Counted from the stretch's first letter, positions 24,902-33,358 are shown. The stretch: 64,000 nucleotides of DNA from Acidithiobacillus thiooxidans ATCC 19377 (GCF_009662475.1 NZ_CP045571.1:1796501-1860500), one strand, 5' to 3'. Translations and numbers: made by a program. Notes: generated by a model not told the origin, from the letters alone.

Positions 24902-25936
24902 TCAGTTTCCGCAGGGATGCGCAGACAATTTTTGCGGAGGATTGTTTTGCAGGGAAACATGCACGGTAACGGGCATTCCGAGACGCAGCTGATGCCGGGG
25001 GTTACAGGCATAAACCCGCACCCGGTAGACCAGTTCGGTGCGCAATTCGGTGGTTTGCACGGTCTTGGGCGTAAATTCTGCGGTGGGTGAAATGAAACCC
25101 ACCCAGCCGGAAAAGGTTTTGCCGGGGAAAGAATCACTTTGAATATTCGCTTTCATGCCCAGGCGAACTTGACCCAGTGCCTTTTCGGGCAGGTAGGCAC
25201 GCACCCAAACCGGATTATCCAGTGCCAGGGTAAACACCGGCGTCTGCGGAGAAACCATATCGCCCGGCTCCAGAATGCGGTCCTGGACCACGCCGGTATC
25301 GGGCGCATAGAGGCGCGTATCCACCAGCTCACGCTGCGCTAAAGATAAGGCCGCTTTATCCGCCTGCAGCACCTGGCGCGCTGCCGCAATGTCTTCCTTA
25401 CGCGGGCCTTTAATCGCCAGAGACAGGGCCTGTTGGGCATGTTCGGCATTGGCGCGGGCCGTCTTCAGGGCAGCCGCCGCGTTATCGGCGCTTTGTCGGG
25501 AAACATATTGCTGGGCGGCAAGGGACTCCTGGCGTTTCCAGGTACTTTCAGCGTTGACCATGGTCGCTTGGGCAGCGGCAACCTGGGCGCGAGCTTCGGC
25601 AATTTCTTCGGGACGGGAACCGGCCAGCAGGCGCGCCAATACCTGTTGTTGCGCAGCCACCGCAGCGCTGGCTTTGTCTACCGCATCCTGAAAACGCACG
25701 GGATCAATTTCTGCCAGTAACTGGCCTTTTTTGACCCGATCGCCCTCCTGGACCAGGAGATCGAGCAGCCGGCCATTATCATCAAAGGCTGCCTGCACCT
25801 GACGGATATCGACATTCCCATAAACGGTTACCTGATCGCTGGGTGCAGCCGGTCGGGTTTGCCAATAGGCGACTGCGCCTGCAATGGCCAGAGCCACTAC
25901 CGCAACAATGATCAGCTTTTTTTTCTGGATAGCCAT
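24902..25936 (-). CDS. HlyD-family periplasmic adaptor (YhiI/YbhG-like)
   Basis: A 344-residue membrane-fusion protein: an N-terminal signal anchor (KKLIIVAVVALAIAGAVAYW), a lipoyl-like half (GNVDIRQVQAAF and LVQEGDRVKKGQLLAEID), a long alanine-rich helical hairpin (about residues 75-205) for contact with TolC, and a beta-barrel domain. It links the ABC permeases in the inner membrane to the TolC-type channel encoded just upstream. Good match in length and layout to YhiI/YbhG. Confidence 0.92.
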   Translation of the reverse strand: MAIQKKKLIIVAVVALAIAGAVAYWQTRPAAPSDQVTVYGNVDIRQVQAAFDDNGRLLDLLVQEGDRVKKGQLLAEIDPVRFQDAVDKASAAVAAQQQVLARLLAGSRPEEIAEARAQVAAAQATMVNAESTWKRQESLAAQQYVSRQSADNAAAALKTARANAEHAQQALSLAIKGPRKEDIAAARQVLQADKAALSLAQRELVDTRLYAPDTGVVQDRILEPGDMVSPQTPVFTLALDNPVWVRAYLPEKALGQVRLGMKANIQSDSFPGKTFSGWVGFISPTAEFTPKTVQTTELRTELVYRVRVYACNPRHQLRLGMPVTVHVSLQNNPPQKLSAHPCGN

Positions 25937-25962
25937 GCGTTGAATACTCCTCGGCTGAGGTG

Positions 25963-27291
25963 TTATGGGGTGACGTTCCTGACCAACAAGGCATTGATAG
26001 CCTGTAAATCCGCCATATTGATTTGTCCGGAGGCCGCCTTGAGCTGCACCCGGGCAATTACCTGATTGTAGAAAGCGACGTTGTAGTCCTGCTCGGCCCG
26101 CACGTAGTCGGTGGCGGTGTGCAGCAGGTCGATGATGGAGCGGGTGCCCACTTCATAGCCCTTGCGCGTTCCTTCCAGGGATAGTTTGGCAGAGTCCACG
26201 GTTTCTTTGGCGGCCTTGAGCTGCGCCACACTGTTTTTCAGATTGAGAAAAGCAGTTTGGGTGTTCAGGGTGACGTCATCGCGCACATTGGCAACATGAT
26301 CCACACTGGCTACGGTTTGCGCCTGGGCTTTTTGCACGGAGGCGGAAATGTTACCGCCTTCATACAGGGGGACCGACAAGTTCAGGCTGACGCCGGCCTG
26401 ATTCATGACCAGCCCCGGAAAGGGATTCCCGAGGGCATGCTGGGCTACACCCTGCAGGTTGACCACCGGCCAGCGCGCGCGCTGATGGTATTGGACTTCC
26501 TGCTGGGCGGTGTGGAGCTGGGCCTGGGCCTGGTGCATCAGCGGCTGATCCTGAACAGCACTGTGCACCCAGCTCTGCATATCATCAGGCTGCGGACCCA
26601 GGGCCCGATAATGGCCTAAAGGTTCCAGCACGCCGATGGGATGATGGGTCAGGCGCTGAAACTGTTTCTCGGCGATCGCCACCCCGTTGCTGGCTTTGAT
26701 GAGATCGGCTTCGGCGGCATCAACCCGGGCTTGGGCTTCACGCACGGCGATAATGTCTCCCGTGCCTATTTTCAGGGTGGCTTCGGTTTGCTGATAAATG
26801 CTCTCCAGCAACGATTTCTGCTTTTTCGCCACCCGTTCCTGGGCCTGGGCTTCCAGCACCCCGAAATAGGCCGTGGCGACCTGCAGGGCGAGCTGCTGTT
26901 CGGTGTAGGTCAGGCCGGCAGCGCTGGCCTGTATGCGCGAGTCTGCCTGTTTCAGCGCCGTCCAGGCCTGGCCGTTGAATACGGATTGGGTGATATTGAC
27001 GCTGTAGCTGTCGGACAAATAGGCGCGATTAATATCGATATTGCCAAAGCCGGTAATGTCGGCGGTATTGAAGCCCACCGCTGCACCAACCCCCACATGG
27101 GGCAGCAAGGCTGAACGCGCCAGGGGCTTGTCCTGCATTTGTGCGGCCAGTTCGGCGCGGGCCTGGGCCAGTACCGGGTCGGTATGGTAGGCCTGCTGGT
27201 AGGCGTCAATCAGGTTTTCTGCCCAGGCAGGGCTTGTACTCAGAAAACAGGTCACCACAAGGGAGGACCAGAAAATGCGACTAAGGCCCAT
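25963..27291 (-). CDS. TolC-family outer-membrane efflux channel
   Basis: A 442-residue protein when started at ATG 27291 (AAGGG seven bases upstream); this start gives a clean signal peptide FWSSLVVTCFLSTSPAWAEN. An extension to 27351 has no such site. It has the two tandem TolC/OEP repeats: LIDAYQQAYHTDPVLAQARA, LALQVATAYFGVLEAQAQE and, in the second half, TLNTQTAFLNLKNSVAQLKA and YEVGTRSIIDLLHTATDY. It is the first gene of the exporter operon and supplies the outer-membrane exit duct. Confidence 0.92.
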   Translation of the reverse strand: MGLSRIFWSSLVVTCFLSTSPAWAENLIDAYQQAYHTDPVLAQARAELAAQMQDKPLARSALLPHVGVGAAVGFNTADITGFGNIDINRAYLSDSYSVNITQSVFNGQAWTALKQADSRIQASAAGLTYTEQQLALQVATAYFGVLEAQAQERVAKKQKSLLESIYQQTEATLKIGTGDIIAVREAQARVDAAEADLIKASNGVAIAEKQFQRLTHHPIGVLEPLGHYRALGPQPDDMQSWVHSAVQDQPLMHQAQAQLHTAQQEVQYHQRARWPVVNLQGVAQHALGNPFPGLVMNQAGVSLNLSVPLYEGGNISASVQKAQAQTVASVDHVANVRDDVTLNTQTAFLNLKNSVAQLKAAKETVDSAKLSLEGTRKGYEVGTRSIIDLLHTATDYVRAEQDYNVAFYNQVIARVQLKAASGQINMADLQAINALLVRNVTP

Positions 27292-27359
27292 TATTATGCC
27301 CTTATTAAGATAAGTGGGTGCCAAAATAGCGGATCTGCATATTTCCGTCAAACCATTAT

Positions 27360-27400
27360 CCGGCGCAATAACACAACATGGGCGTTGCTTATTGCGCCGG
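27360..27400. terminator. Perfect 12-bp inverted repeat between small ORF and tolC
   Basis: CCGGCGCAATAA at 27360-27371 and TTATTGCGCCGG at 27389-27400 are exact reverse complements with a 17-nt loop, five bases downstream of the small ORF stop at 27405. No U-run follows on either strand. Likely an mRNA 3'-end hairpin separating the sigma/CMD cluster from tolC, mechanism uncertain. Confidence 0.5.
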
Positions 27401-27404
27401 TCAG

Positions 27405-27572
27405 TCAGCCTGCCAAAACCAGTCTGCGAATAAGATAAAAGGGCTCGACCGGCCCCACCGGCCCGGCAGCCTCATGATGTGCCACTGTAACCCGCAGCCC
27501 GGCGTACAAGGTCACAGCGCCCTCAAGTCCCTGAAATGCTTCTTTGCTCCAGTGTCTGGTCGATAAGTTCAT
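27405..27572 (-). CDS. Small 55-residue hypothetical protein
   Basis: A short frame beginning MNLSTRHWSKEAFQGLEGAV at ATG 27572, with AGGAG seven bases upstream, and ending YLIRRLVLAG before TGA at 27405. It starts 29 bp after the stop of the carboxymuconolactone-decarboxylase-like gene on the same strand and ends next to a perfect hairpin, so position, ribosome binding site and 3' hairpin all support a real gene. No family recognised; no signal peptide or membrane segment. Confidence 0.5.
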   Translation of the reverse strand: MNLSTRHWSKEAFQGLEGAVTLYAGLRVTVAHHEAAGPVGPVEPFYLIRRLVLAG

Positions 27573-27601
27573 GCTAAGGCTCCTGTTTGGATGGCAAATA
27601 A

Positions 27602-27976
27602 TTATTCAAGCCCGGTCAGAGCATCGAAAATCGGTTCGGCGTCACCAATCATTTTAGTTGCCATGGCAAAGCGTACAATGCGTACCGTCTCCAGAACCTT
27701 ATCCTTGGGAATGCCCTGCAGAGCAATCTTGTCAGACATTGCCCGGACACAAGCCGGGCTGCTGCCCGCCAGTGCAGCTGCAAGGTAGACCAGAACGCGC
27801 GTCTGTTCATCAAGAGCGCCCTCCTGAGGCATGGCATACATGCGTGAGCGCATGTGCTCCTGAATCAGGCTTTCATCCACCACCGTGGATTTCTCGATAG
27901 CAGCCGGCACACGGCCCATGCCGGCACGCATTTTGGCCAATAATTCGTGGGCAGTGGGGGTCGTTGTGTTACTCAT
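27602..27976 (-). CDS. Carboxymuconolactone decarboxylase / AhpD-fold protein
   Basis: A 124-residue protein starting at ATG 27976 with AAGGAGAG upstream; a longer frame to 28057 lacks a ribosome binding site. The helical core EQTRVLVYLAAALAGSSPAC followed by VRAMSDKIALQGIPKDKVLE resembles the CMD/AhpD fold. AhpD-type enzymes have a CxxC redox pair, but here only one cysteine (SPAC) is present, so peroxidase activity is uncertain. It lies downstream of an ECF sigma factor gene; sigma factors of this kind are often paired with CMD-like targets. Confidence 0.75.
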   Translation of the reverse strand: MSNTTTPTAHELLAKMRAGMGRVPAAIEKSTVVDESLIQEHMRSRMYAMPQEGALDEQTRVLVYLAAALAGSSPACVRAMSDKIALQGIPKDKVLETVRIVRFAMATKMIGDAEPIFDALTGLE

Positions 27977-28130
27977 GATGCACTCTCCTTTTGACAAGTC
28001 GTTAAAACGTATGGGTCCTGTATAGGAAGACGGACCAGCCCTGAAAAGGATGCACATTTGTTACTGATAAAGACGGAACGATGATTCGAGGCATGGCTCA
28101 AGGCAGTGCCGCGACCTTGGCCCAGCCGGT

Positions 28131-28703
28131 TCAGGACGGCTTTTTGTGAGGGAGATGACAACAGACCTGACCCGAATCTGCATCAAACCGTACTTCACAG
28201 ACGGTCATTAAAGCCGCACGCAGGCGCAACCGGGCACGCAATAACCGGGATTTGGCGGCAGCTAAACTGAGCCCATGGGATAGGGCATAGGCTTTTTGGG
28301 TCATCCCCTGCAATTCACAACAGGTGAGGATATCGCGGTCAGCCGTTTCGAGAAGGGTGAATACATGTGGCAAACAGTCGGCCAGCGAATCCACGGCAGG
28401 GACTTCTGCAACCGGTTCTGCAAGTTCTTCTGGAAGATCAACATAGTCGCGCTGACTGCGGAAGTTGTCCGTCAGCACATGGCGGGCTACGGTGAATAAC
28501 CAGGCCCGGGGCTCGCGCAATTCACAAAACCTGCGACCTTCATGCAGCGCTTTAAGAAACACCAACTGCAGCAGGTCGGCAGACAAATCATCATCTCCCA
28601 GACGATGCCGTAGAAAACCGAATATTTCTGCCTGGTGCATTTTCCAGGCATGGGTGACGCAGGTTTCCAATGGTTTCAGGGCATGATTCATGGCCGCTAT
28701 CAT
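28131..28703 (-). CDS. ECF-type RNA polymerase sigma factor (SigZ-like)
   Basis: A 190-residue sigma-70-family protein. Region 2 is visible as QAEIFGFLRHRLGDDDLSAD, LLQLVFLKAL and PRAWLFTVARHVLTDNFRSQ; region 4 as ADRDILTCCELQGMTQKAYA and LSLAAAKSRLLRARLRLR. The C-terminal tail with cysteines (VCEVRFDADSGQVCCHLP) resembles SigZ proteins. No obvious anti-sigma gene is adjacent; the CMD-like gene 154 bp downstream is the likeliest local target or partner. The Cys-rich tail could sense redox or metal (inference). ATG 28703 or 28691 may start it. Confidence 0.85.
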   Translation of the reverse strand: MIAAMNHALKPLETCVTHAWKMHQAEIFGFLRHRLGDDDLSADLLQLVFLKALHEGRRFCELREPRAWLFTVARHVLTDNFRSQRDYVDLPEELAEPVAEVPAVDSLADCLPHVFTLLETADRDILTCCELQGMTQKAYALSHGLSLAAAKSRLLRARLRLRAALMTVCEVRFDADSGQVCCHLPHKKPS

Positions 28704-28779
28704 AAGCGTCTGAGCGCGTGCCTCACAAGAAAACTATAAACTGATTGAAACTCGGTTTTCAGATGAATTACATTTTTAA

Positions 28780-28818
28780 GTGAATACTCCACCGGCTTTT
28801 AGCCGGTGGAGTATTCAC
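28780..28818. terminator. Perfect 17-bp hairpin after the CRP/FNR-type gene
   Basis: GTGAATACTCCACCGGC (28780-28796) and GCCGGTGGAGTATTCAC (28802-28818) are exact reverse complements around a five-base loop, six bases beyond the regulator's stop codon. There is no U-tract, so it may be an atypical terminator, an RNA-stabilising 3' hairpin or a relic of a mobile element end. Confidence 0.55.
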
Positions 28819-28824
28819 AACCCA

Positions 28825-29541
28825 TCAATGCATACCGCTGGCAATTTTTCGTAGCGACGCGCGCTGAACCATAATGCGCTGACCGGATTCACGCAGATAT
28901 CCGTGTCTCTTGAAATCCGCCATGACTCTCGAAACATGTGCAGAAGAAAGCCCGAGATAACCGGCAATTTCTTTACGTGCCATAGGGAAAGGGACCCAGG
29001 CACCATCGGGGAACACGCCGCACCAGTGGTATAAAAATGCCGCCAGGCAGGCATCGGCCTTCCCTGCTCCCACTTCCACAATATGGAATTCAGACTCTTC
29101 CAGTGCTCTCTGCCATCGCTCCAGCAATGCCCTTCGCACGTGGGGGAGGTCTTCTGACAAACGGTTTAATTCCGATATATCCAGCAAACATAAATCAGCG
29201 GCATCTAATGTTGTGGCGGTATGCGGATAACGGGGATGTGAATGATTCAAGCCCTCAAATCCCAACAGATCGCCATGACGCAATAGCCGAACAATTTTTT
29301 CCACCCCATGAAGCGGTGATTCCAGACTGAGTTTGATGACACCAGACCGCAAGGTAAACGCATGGCGGGCGCTTTCGCCCTGATGGTAAAGCACTTCTCC
29401 AGCAGGCAGATGAATATCCTGTACGGTCATCCCCAGATTGTCTAATTCTTGCACAGTGAGCCCTGCAAAAATGCTCAACTGGCGCATGGGACAAAGCTGA
29501 CAATCTGACTGGCCCGTCAGATGCCATGACGCTGAATGCAT
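28825..29541 (-). CDS. CRP/FNR-family regulator with three FNR-like cysteines (locus 1)
   Basis: A 238-residue regulator. The cyclic-nucleotide-fold domain starts SIFAGLTVQELDNLGMTVQD, and the C-terminal helix-turn-helix is RKEIAGYLGLSSAHVSRVMA. Cys14, Cys17 and Cys118 align with E. coli FNR Cys20, Cys23 and Cys122; the position of Cys29 is Ser23. A [4Fe-4S] sensor with a non-cysteine fourth ligand is therefore possible. In the recognition helix the FNR Glu209 position is Ala while Ser-Arg is kept, so its DNA target should differ from TTGAT. It is the last gene of the cydA-cydB operon and probably regulates it. A similar protein sits at the second cydAB locus. Confidence 0.85.
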   Translation of the reverse strand: MHSASWHLTGQSDCQLCPMRQLSIFAGLTVQELDNLGMTVQDIHLPAGEVLYHQGESARHAFTLRSGVIKLSLESPLHGVEKIVRLLRHGDLLGFEGLNHSHPRYPHTATTLDAADLCLLDISELNRLSEDLPHVRRALLERWQRALEESEFHIVEVGAGKADACLAAFLYHWCGVFPDGAWVPFPMARKEIAGYLGLSSAHVSRVMADFKRHGYLRESGQRIMVQRASLRKIASGMH

Positions 29542-29553
29542 GAGATACTCCTG

Positions 29554-29769
29554 TTAGGCGATGCTGTCGGCATCCTCCAATTCCCAGAGCGGGATCTGGT
29601 TATCAGAGGCATCGGTTACCCAACGTCGCGCATAAATGCTGCGTTGGGTAACCAGCTCATTCAGAATACTCTGAATACGGTTCATCGTCAGGTGCAGGGT
29701 ACAAGCCATCTCTATGGTTGTCATGGGTCCGCCACGCAGGCAGTTCAGAATACGATTCGTGTCTTGCAT
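29554..29769 (-). CDS. Small winged-helix-like hypothetical protein
   Basis: A 71-residue protein from ATG 29769 (GGGAGA about ten bases upstream) reading MQDTNRILNCLRGGPMTTIE, then ACTLHLTMNRIQSILNEL and a wing-like YARRWVTDASDNQIPLWEL. This is a typical compact winged-helix pattern. The frame remains open upstream to a TTG at 29934, overlapping the neighbouring gene, but no good start is visible there. Located between cydB and the CRP/FNR-type gene, so probably a co-transcribed regulator. Confidence 0.55.
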   Translation of the reverse strand: MQDTNRILNCLRGGPMTTIEMACTLHLTMNRIQSILNELVTQRSIYARRWVTDASDNQIPLWELEDADSIA

Positions 29770-29846
29770 TATGAGGATATCTCCCGATGTCGTGTCAGGT
29801 TGTGCGCCATCCTGTATGCGCTGGTATGAAAGTCCCTCCATGGCAT

Positions 29847-30164
29847 TCAGCTCGTGTACAGCACGGGATAAGCTGCCCGGTTTGCCTTTTTGTGCAGCAG
29901 ATTTTGCCGAAAAATGTGAAAGAAGCGCTGACAACGCGATAATTCCTGCTCCATCAGCAAGCTATGATCGGACACCTTTTTTTGCGACTGGTTATCCAAC
30001 ACCTGCTCTTCATTCAGGGTGGAGAGTTCTGCGCGTAGCGCATACCATTGTTCATTGACCAGATCGTGGCGTGTTTCCAGTACATCGAGAATATCCAGAA
30101 TGGCATGGTCATCGAGCTGCGCTTCGGGTTCGCCCTGAACCGTTAAAGAAGATCTGATTTTCAT
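29847..30164 (-). CDS. Hypothetical protein in the first cydAB operon
   Basis: A 105-residue acidic, helical protein starting MKIRSSLTVQGEPEAQLDDH at ATG 30164. It contains ILDVLETRHDLVNEQWYALR, a possible coiled coil, and no membrane segment. Its 3' end overlaps an open frame of the downstream winged-helix gene by 88 bp, so a frameshift joining the two cannot be excluded. I do not recognise the family. Operon position after cydB suggests an accessory or regulatory role. Confidence 0.45.
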   Translation of the reverse strand: MKIRSSLTVQGEPEAQLDDHAILDILDVLETRHDLVNEQWYALRAELSTLNEEQVLDNQSQKKVSDHSLLMEQELSRCQRFFHIFRQNLLHKKANRAAYPVLYTS

Positions 30165-30245
30165 AAATCACTCCATGAATAGTTTCCGCCTGTTATACAG
30201 GAACTCGGGAAAAGGCAGCGAAAAGCCTGCCCTTCCCTTCCGGTT

Positions 30246-31328
30246 TTAATGACCGCCGTAACTGGCCATTTTTGTGGTGCGACCCCGAAACACCCAGATT
30301 TGATAAGCGTTGTACATGATCATGATGGGTACAAACCCGGTCATGAATAAGGTAAACACGGCAATGGAGTTGGCCGGATTGGCGGCCGCCTGGATGGTCC
30401 AGGTTTCCGGAACAATGTAGGGAAACATCGTAGCCCACATGGCAAACCACAGGAGAACCACCACCCCTTCACCCCACAGCAGGGCGGCTAAGTCTTTTTG
30501 CATGGAGTGGTTCATCATGGATTTAAAGGCAAAGAACAGAACTACCAAGAGCCAGATGGCCCATACCCACCAATAAGGGCCAGTCCATTTTGCCGCTGCC
30601 CAGGGGAATATGGCATAGGACCATACCAGCGTGACGACAATGGCCGCTAAGGCCAGGTAGGAAAAAAGGGTGGTCCAGCGCTGTGCCTTGACGTTGATCG
30701 GATCGCCTTTTTCAAAGCGTGCACTCAGGTAAAGACCGCCGGCCAGTCCGGCCGCGATGACCGCGCCAAAACCGGTGAAGATACTGAAAGGAGTCAGAAA
30801 AGAGAGGGCCGTCCCGGTAAAATGGGGAACGGGCGAATTCACAAACAGGCCCGGAGCCCCTTTGGCCATGGCCTCACCGGCCTTCATGGGGAAGCCCTGC
30901 AAGGTCGCCCCCAAAGCCACACCTGCCCCGAAAGGCGCCATAAAACTCCCGACGGCAAAGGCCCAACCCCAAAAGCGCTTGCTTCCGGTTGCGTGGACAT
31001 GAAACTCAAAGGCTACAGCCCGCGAAATGACGCCCCATAAAGCGAACATCAAAGGAATCATCAGATAGTTGAAGGCCGATCCATACACCAGCGGAAAAGC
31101 ACCGAACAGCACGCCGCCGGCAACAACCAGCCAGGTTTCATTGCCATCCCACATACCGGCCATGGAAGCCATAATGGCGCCCCGCTCCTGCTCATCGGGA
31201 GAAAAAAGCGCAAACACCCCGGCGCCGAGATCGGCACCGTCCAGGGCAATGAAGAAAAGAAACAGTAGACTGAGTAACAGCCACCACCACGTCGTTAGAG
31301 TGGTAGCGATTCTGGCGAGATCAAACAT
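30246..31328 (-). CDS. cydB: Cytochrome bd-type ubiquinol oxidase subunit II (locus 1)
   Basis: A 360-residue polytopic protein with AAGGAG before ATG 31328. CydB signatures include FLFFIALDGADLGAGVFALF, GMWDGNETWLVVAGGVLFGA and SRAVAFEFHVHA. It pairs with subunit I encoded 40 bp upstream. The enzyme oxidises quinol and reduces oxygen to water with high affinity, at the cytoplasmic membrane. About 60% of its residues by eye match the paralogue at 56904-57983. First in an operon that continues with two small genes and a CRP/FNR-type regulator. Confidence 0.95.
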   Translation of the reverse strand: MFDLARIATTLTTWWWLLLSLLFLFFIALDGADLGAGVFALFSPDEQERGAIMASMAGMWDGNETWLVVAGGVLFGAFPLVYGSAFNYLMIPLMFALWGVISRAVAFEFHVHATGSKRFWGWAFAVGSFMAPFGAGVALGATLQGFPMKAGEAMAKGAPGLFVNSPVPHFTGTALSFLTPFSIFTGFGAVIAAGLAGGLYLSARFEKGDPINVKAQRWTTLFSYLALAAIVVTLVWSYAIFPWAAAKWTGPYWWVWAIWLLVVLFFAFKSMMNHSMQKDLAALLWGEGVVVLLWFAMWATMFPYIVPETWTIQAAANPANSIAVFTLFMTGFVPIMIMYNAYQIWVFRGRTTKMASYGGH

Positions 31329-31368
31329 ATTGTATTACTCCTTGAATCGAAATCCCGAAAAACCACGC

Positions 31369-32823
31369 TTAATGGGTTTTCCCAAAGGTCGGTTTGGCAA
31401 AGGTCGGTTTCGCCAATCCACCACCGGCGTGTTCCTGATCAGCATGCTGCTCTGGCGCACCCGGTAAAGGACTTTCCAGATCCGGTCCCTTGCGGATCAC
31501 GCGGGAGAAGAAATACCAGGCACCGGCCCAGACGGTCAGTTCAAAAACGCCATATCCGAGAAACCAGACGATTTCCTGGCCAAGCCCCATGTGACTGGTG
31601 CCCTCATAGGTGCGCATGAGGTTATAAACTACCCAGGGTTGACGCCCTACTTCGCGGGTCCACCAGCCGGTCCAGACGGCCAGATACGGTAAAAAAGCAC
31701 TAAAGACCATGGCCCGCAAAAACCAGGGGCGTTTACGCAATCCCTCCACCGTCAGTTGGCCGCGCAGGATGAGCATGGTGCCCCACAACGCCATAAAGAA
31801 CAGGAAAAAGCCGATAGCGACCATGATCCGGAAGGAATAGAAAGGGACCCAGACATCGGGGCGATCCTTGGCCGGGAACTGATCCAGACCGGGAACCACG
31901 CCATTCAGGGTATGGGTTTCCAGCAGGCTTAACACATGGGGAATACGGATTGAAAACAGACTTCCATCATTGGCAGCATTGGGAATGGCAATCAGATTCC
32001 AGGAAGTGTTCGGCTTACCATCCGGTAAATAAGTGTGATAATGCCCTTCCATGGCGGCCAGTGTGGTCGGTTCGCTATGGGCCACATCGACCCCCAGACT
32101 GTCGCCTAACCAGATTTGTATTGGTGTCGCGATCAATAAAGCCAGAATGGCGGGTTTCAGCATCTTGACGAACAAATCGGCGTGACGATTCTTGAGAATA
32201 AACCAGGCACTGGTCCCGGCCAGTACAAAAAAGCCCAGGATCATGGTAGCCACCCACATATGCGGGAAACCCCATTCATTACTTTCATTGAAAATGGCAC
32301 TCCACCAATTGGTCACCTGAAACAGACCGTCTTTCAGCACGACACCATCAGGAGTCTGCATCCAGCCATTGGCCACCAGAATCCAGTAGGCCGACAAACT
32401 GGAAGCAAACGCCACGTTAAAGGTAGAGAACAAATGCATACCTTTGCCGATCTTGTTCCAACCAAACACCATGAGGCCAATGAAGCCGGCTTCATACATA
32501 AAGGCGGTAATGGTTTCAAAGCCCAGAATATTCCCGAAGAAGGGACCCACGGCCTGAGAAAACGGGCCATAGAGAATGCCGAAGGCCATTTCCATGGTGA
32601 CACCGGTAGCCACACCGGCGCCGAAATTGACAATAAAGATTTTTTCAAAAAAGCGCTCCAGACGGTACCATCGTTCGTCTCCAGAACGCAGCCAGGCTAC
32701 CTCCAATCCGAAAAGAATCCATGACACCCCGATAGTTAGGGGCGTCCATAGGATGTGCATGGAGGTAATCCAGGCAAAATCCAGCCGACTCAGAAGAATC
32801 GGCAAAGTATTTTCTACGAGCAT
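31369..32823 (-). CDS. cydA: Cytochrome bd-type ubiquinol oxidase subunit I (locus 1)
   Basis: A 484-residue CydA with GAGGAG before ATG 32823. Heme ligand candidates are His23 (ITSMHILWT, equivalent to E. coli His19), the His in FPHMWVA, and the Met in TSHMGLGQE. The conserved TGWWTREVGRQPWVVYNLMR is present. The quinol-binding Q loop is of the short, cyanide-insensitive-oxidase-like type. Residues 450-484 end in a Pro/Phe/Lys repeat (AKPTFAKPTF), also found in the second CydA. A palindromic operator candidate lies 164 bp upstream. Confidence 0.95.
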   Translation of the reverse strand: MLVENTLPILLSRLDFAWITSMHILWTPLTIGVSWILFGLEVAWLRSGDERWYRLERFFEKIFIVNFGAGVATGVTMEMAFGILYGPFSQAVGPFFGNILGFETITAFMYEAGFIGLMVFGWNKIGKGMHLFSTFNVAFASSLSAYWILVANGWMQTPDGVVLKDGLFQVTNWWSAIFNESNEWGFPHMWVATMILGFFVLAGTSAWFILKNRHADLFVKMLKPAILALLIATPIQIWLGDSLGVDVAHSEPTTLAAMEGHYHTYLPDGKPNTSWNLIAIPNAANDGSLFSIRIPHVLSLLETHTLNGVVPGLDQFPAKDRPDVWVPFYSFRIMVAIGFFLFFMALWGTMLILRGQLTVEGLRKRPWFLRAMVFSAFLPYLAVWTGWWTREVGRQPWVVYNLMRTYEGTSHMGLGQEIVWFLGYGVFELTVWAGAWYFFSRVIRKGPDLESPLPGAPEQHADQEHAGGGLAKPTFAKPTFGKTH

Positions 32824-32986
32824 GATAAACTCCTCGCTTTAATAGCGGCGTTAAAAAATGGCAAACATATTACCGAATCTATAACAGCAATAAATGTGCC
32901 AGTTATCCGCTCTATAATTAATCAGTATGTTGCGTTTTAAAAATGATTTTTCGCAAAAAAATAATGGGAGATACAACCGGTTCATG

Positions 32987-33002
32987 TGGTTCGTATAAAC
33001 CA
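32987..33002. promoter_or_regulatory. TGGTT-N6-AACCA palindrome upstream of cydA (locus 1)
   Basis: TGGTTCGTATAAACCA lies between the divergent cydA and higA-like genes. The same architecture occurs three times upstream of the second cydA (55245-55303). The 16-bp geometry with a six-base spacer is that of CRP-family sites, but the half-site is not the TGTGA or TTGAT consensus. Which protein binds is not known. Confidence 0.6.
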
Positions 33003-33052
33003 ATTTATTCTTGCAAGCAGAAAAAATGACAATTAACAAAGGAATCGAAATC

Positions 33053-33358
33053 ATGACCAGAAATGGAATGCGCCCTATTCATCCGGGCGAAGTATTACGT
33101 GAGGAGTTTTTGGCCCCGCTGAAAATGACACCACATACATTGGCTATGGCATTGCGGGTGCCGTCACCACGTATCCATGAGATCATTCGTGAGCGTCGGG
33201 CAGTTTCACCAGATACGGCATTGCGTTTGTCCCGCTACTTTCAGACCAGTCCGGAATTCTGGTTGGGACTACAAGTTGCTTACGATCTGCGGAAAACGGA
33301 AAACGGGGTGGGCGCCACCATTGCCCGCGAAGTACAGCCCAGACAACAAGTGGCATAA
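33053..33358 (+). CDS. HigA-family antitoxin-like regulator, no adjacent HigB
   Basis: A 101-residue XRE-type protein. ATG 33053 has AAAGGA upstream; the frame is open to 33011. It opens with the HigA signature RPIHPGEVLREEFLAPLKMT, then LAMALRVPSPRIHEIIRERR and DTALRLSRYFQTSPEFWLGL. Genuine HigA antitoxins follow a higB toxin gene, but none is present between this gene and cydA. It may be a solitary regulator that binds in the shared intergenic region with cydA, or a relic of a lost module. Confidence 0.85.
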   Translation: MTRNGMRPIHPGEVLREEFLAPLKMTPHTLAMALRVPSPRIHEIIRERRAVSPDTALRLSRYFQTSPEFWLGLQVAYDLRKTENGVGATIAREVQPRQQVA

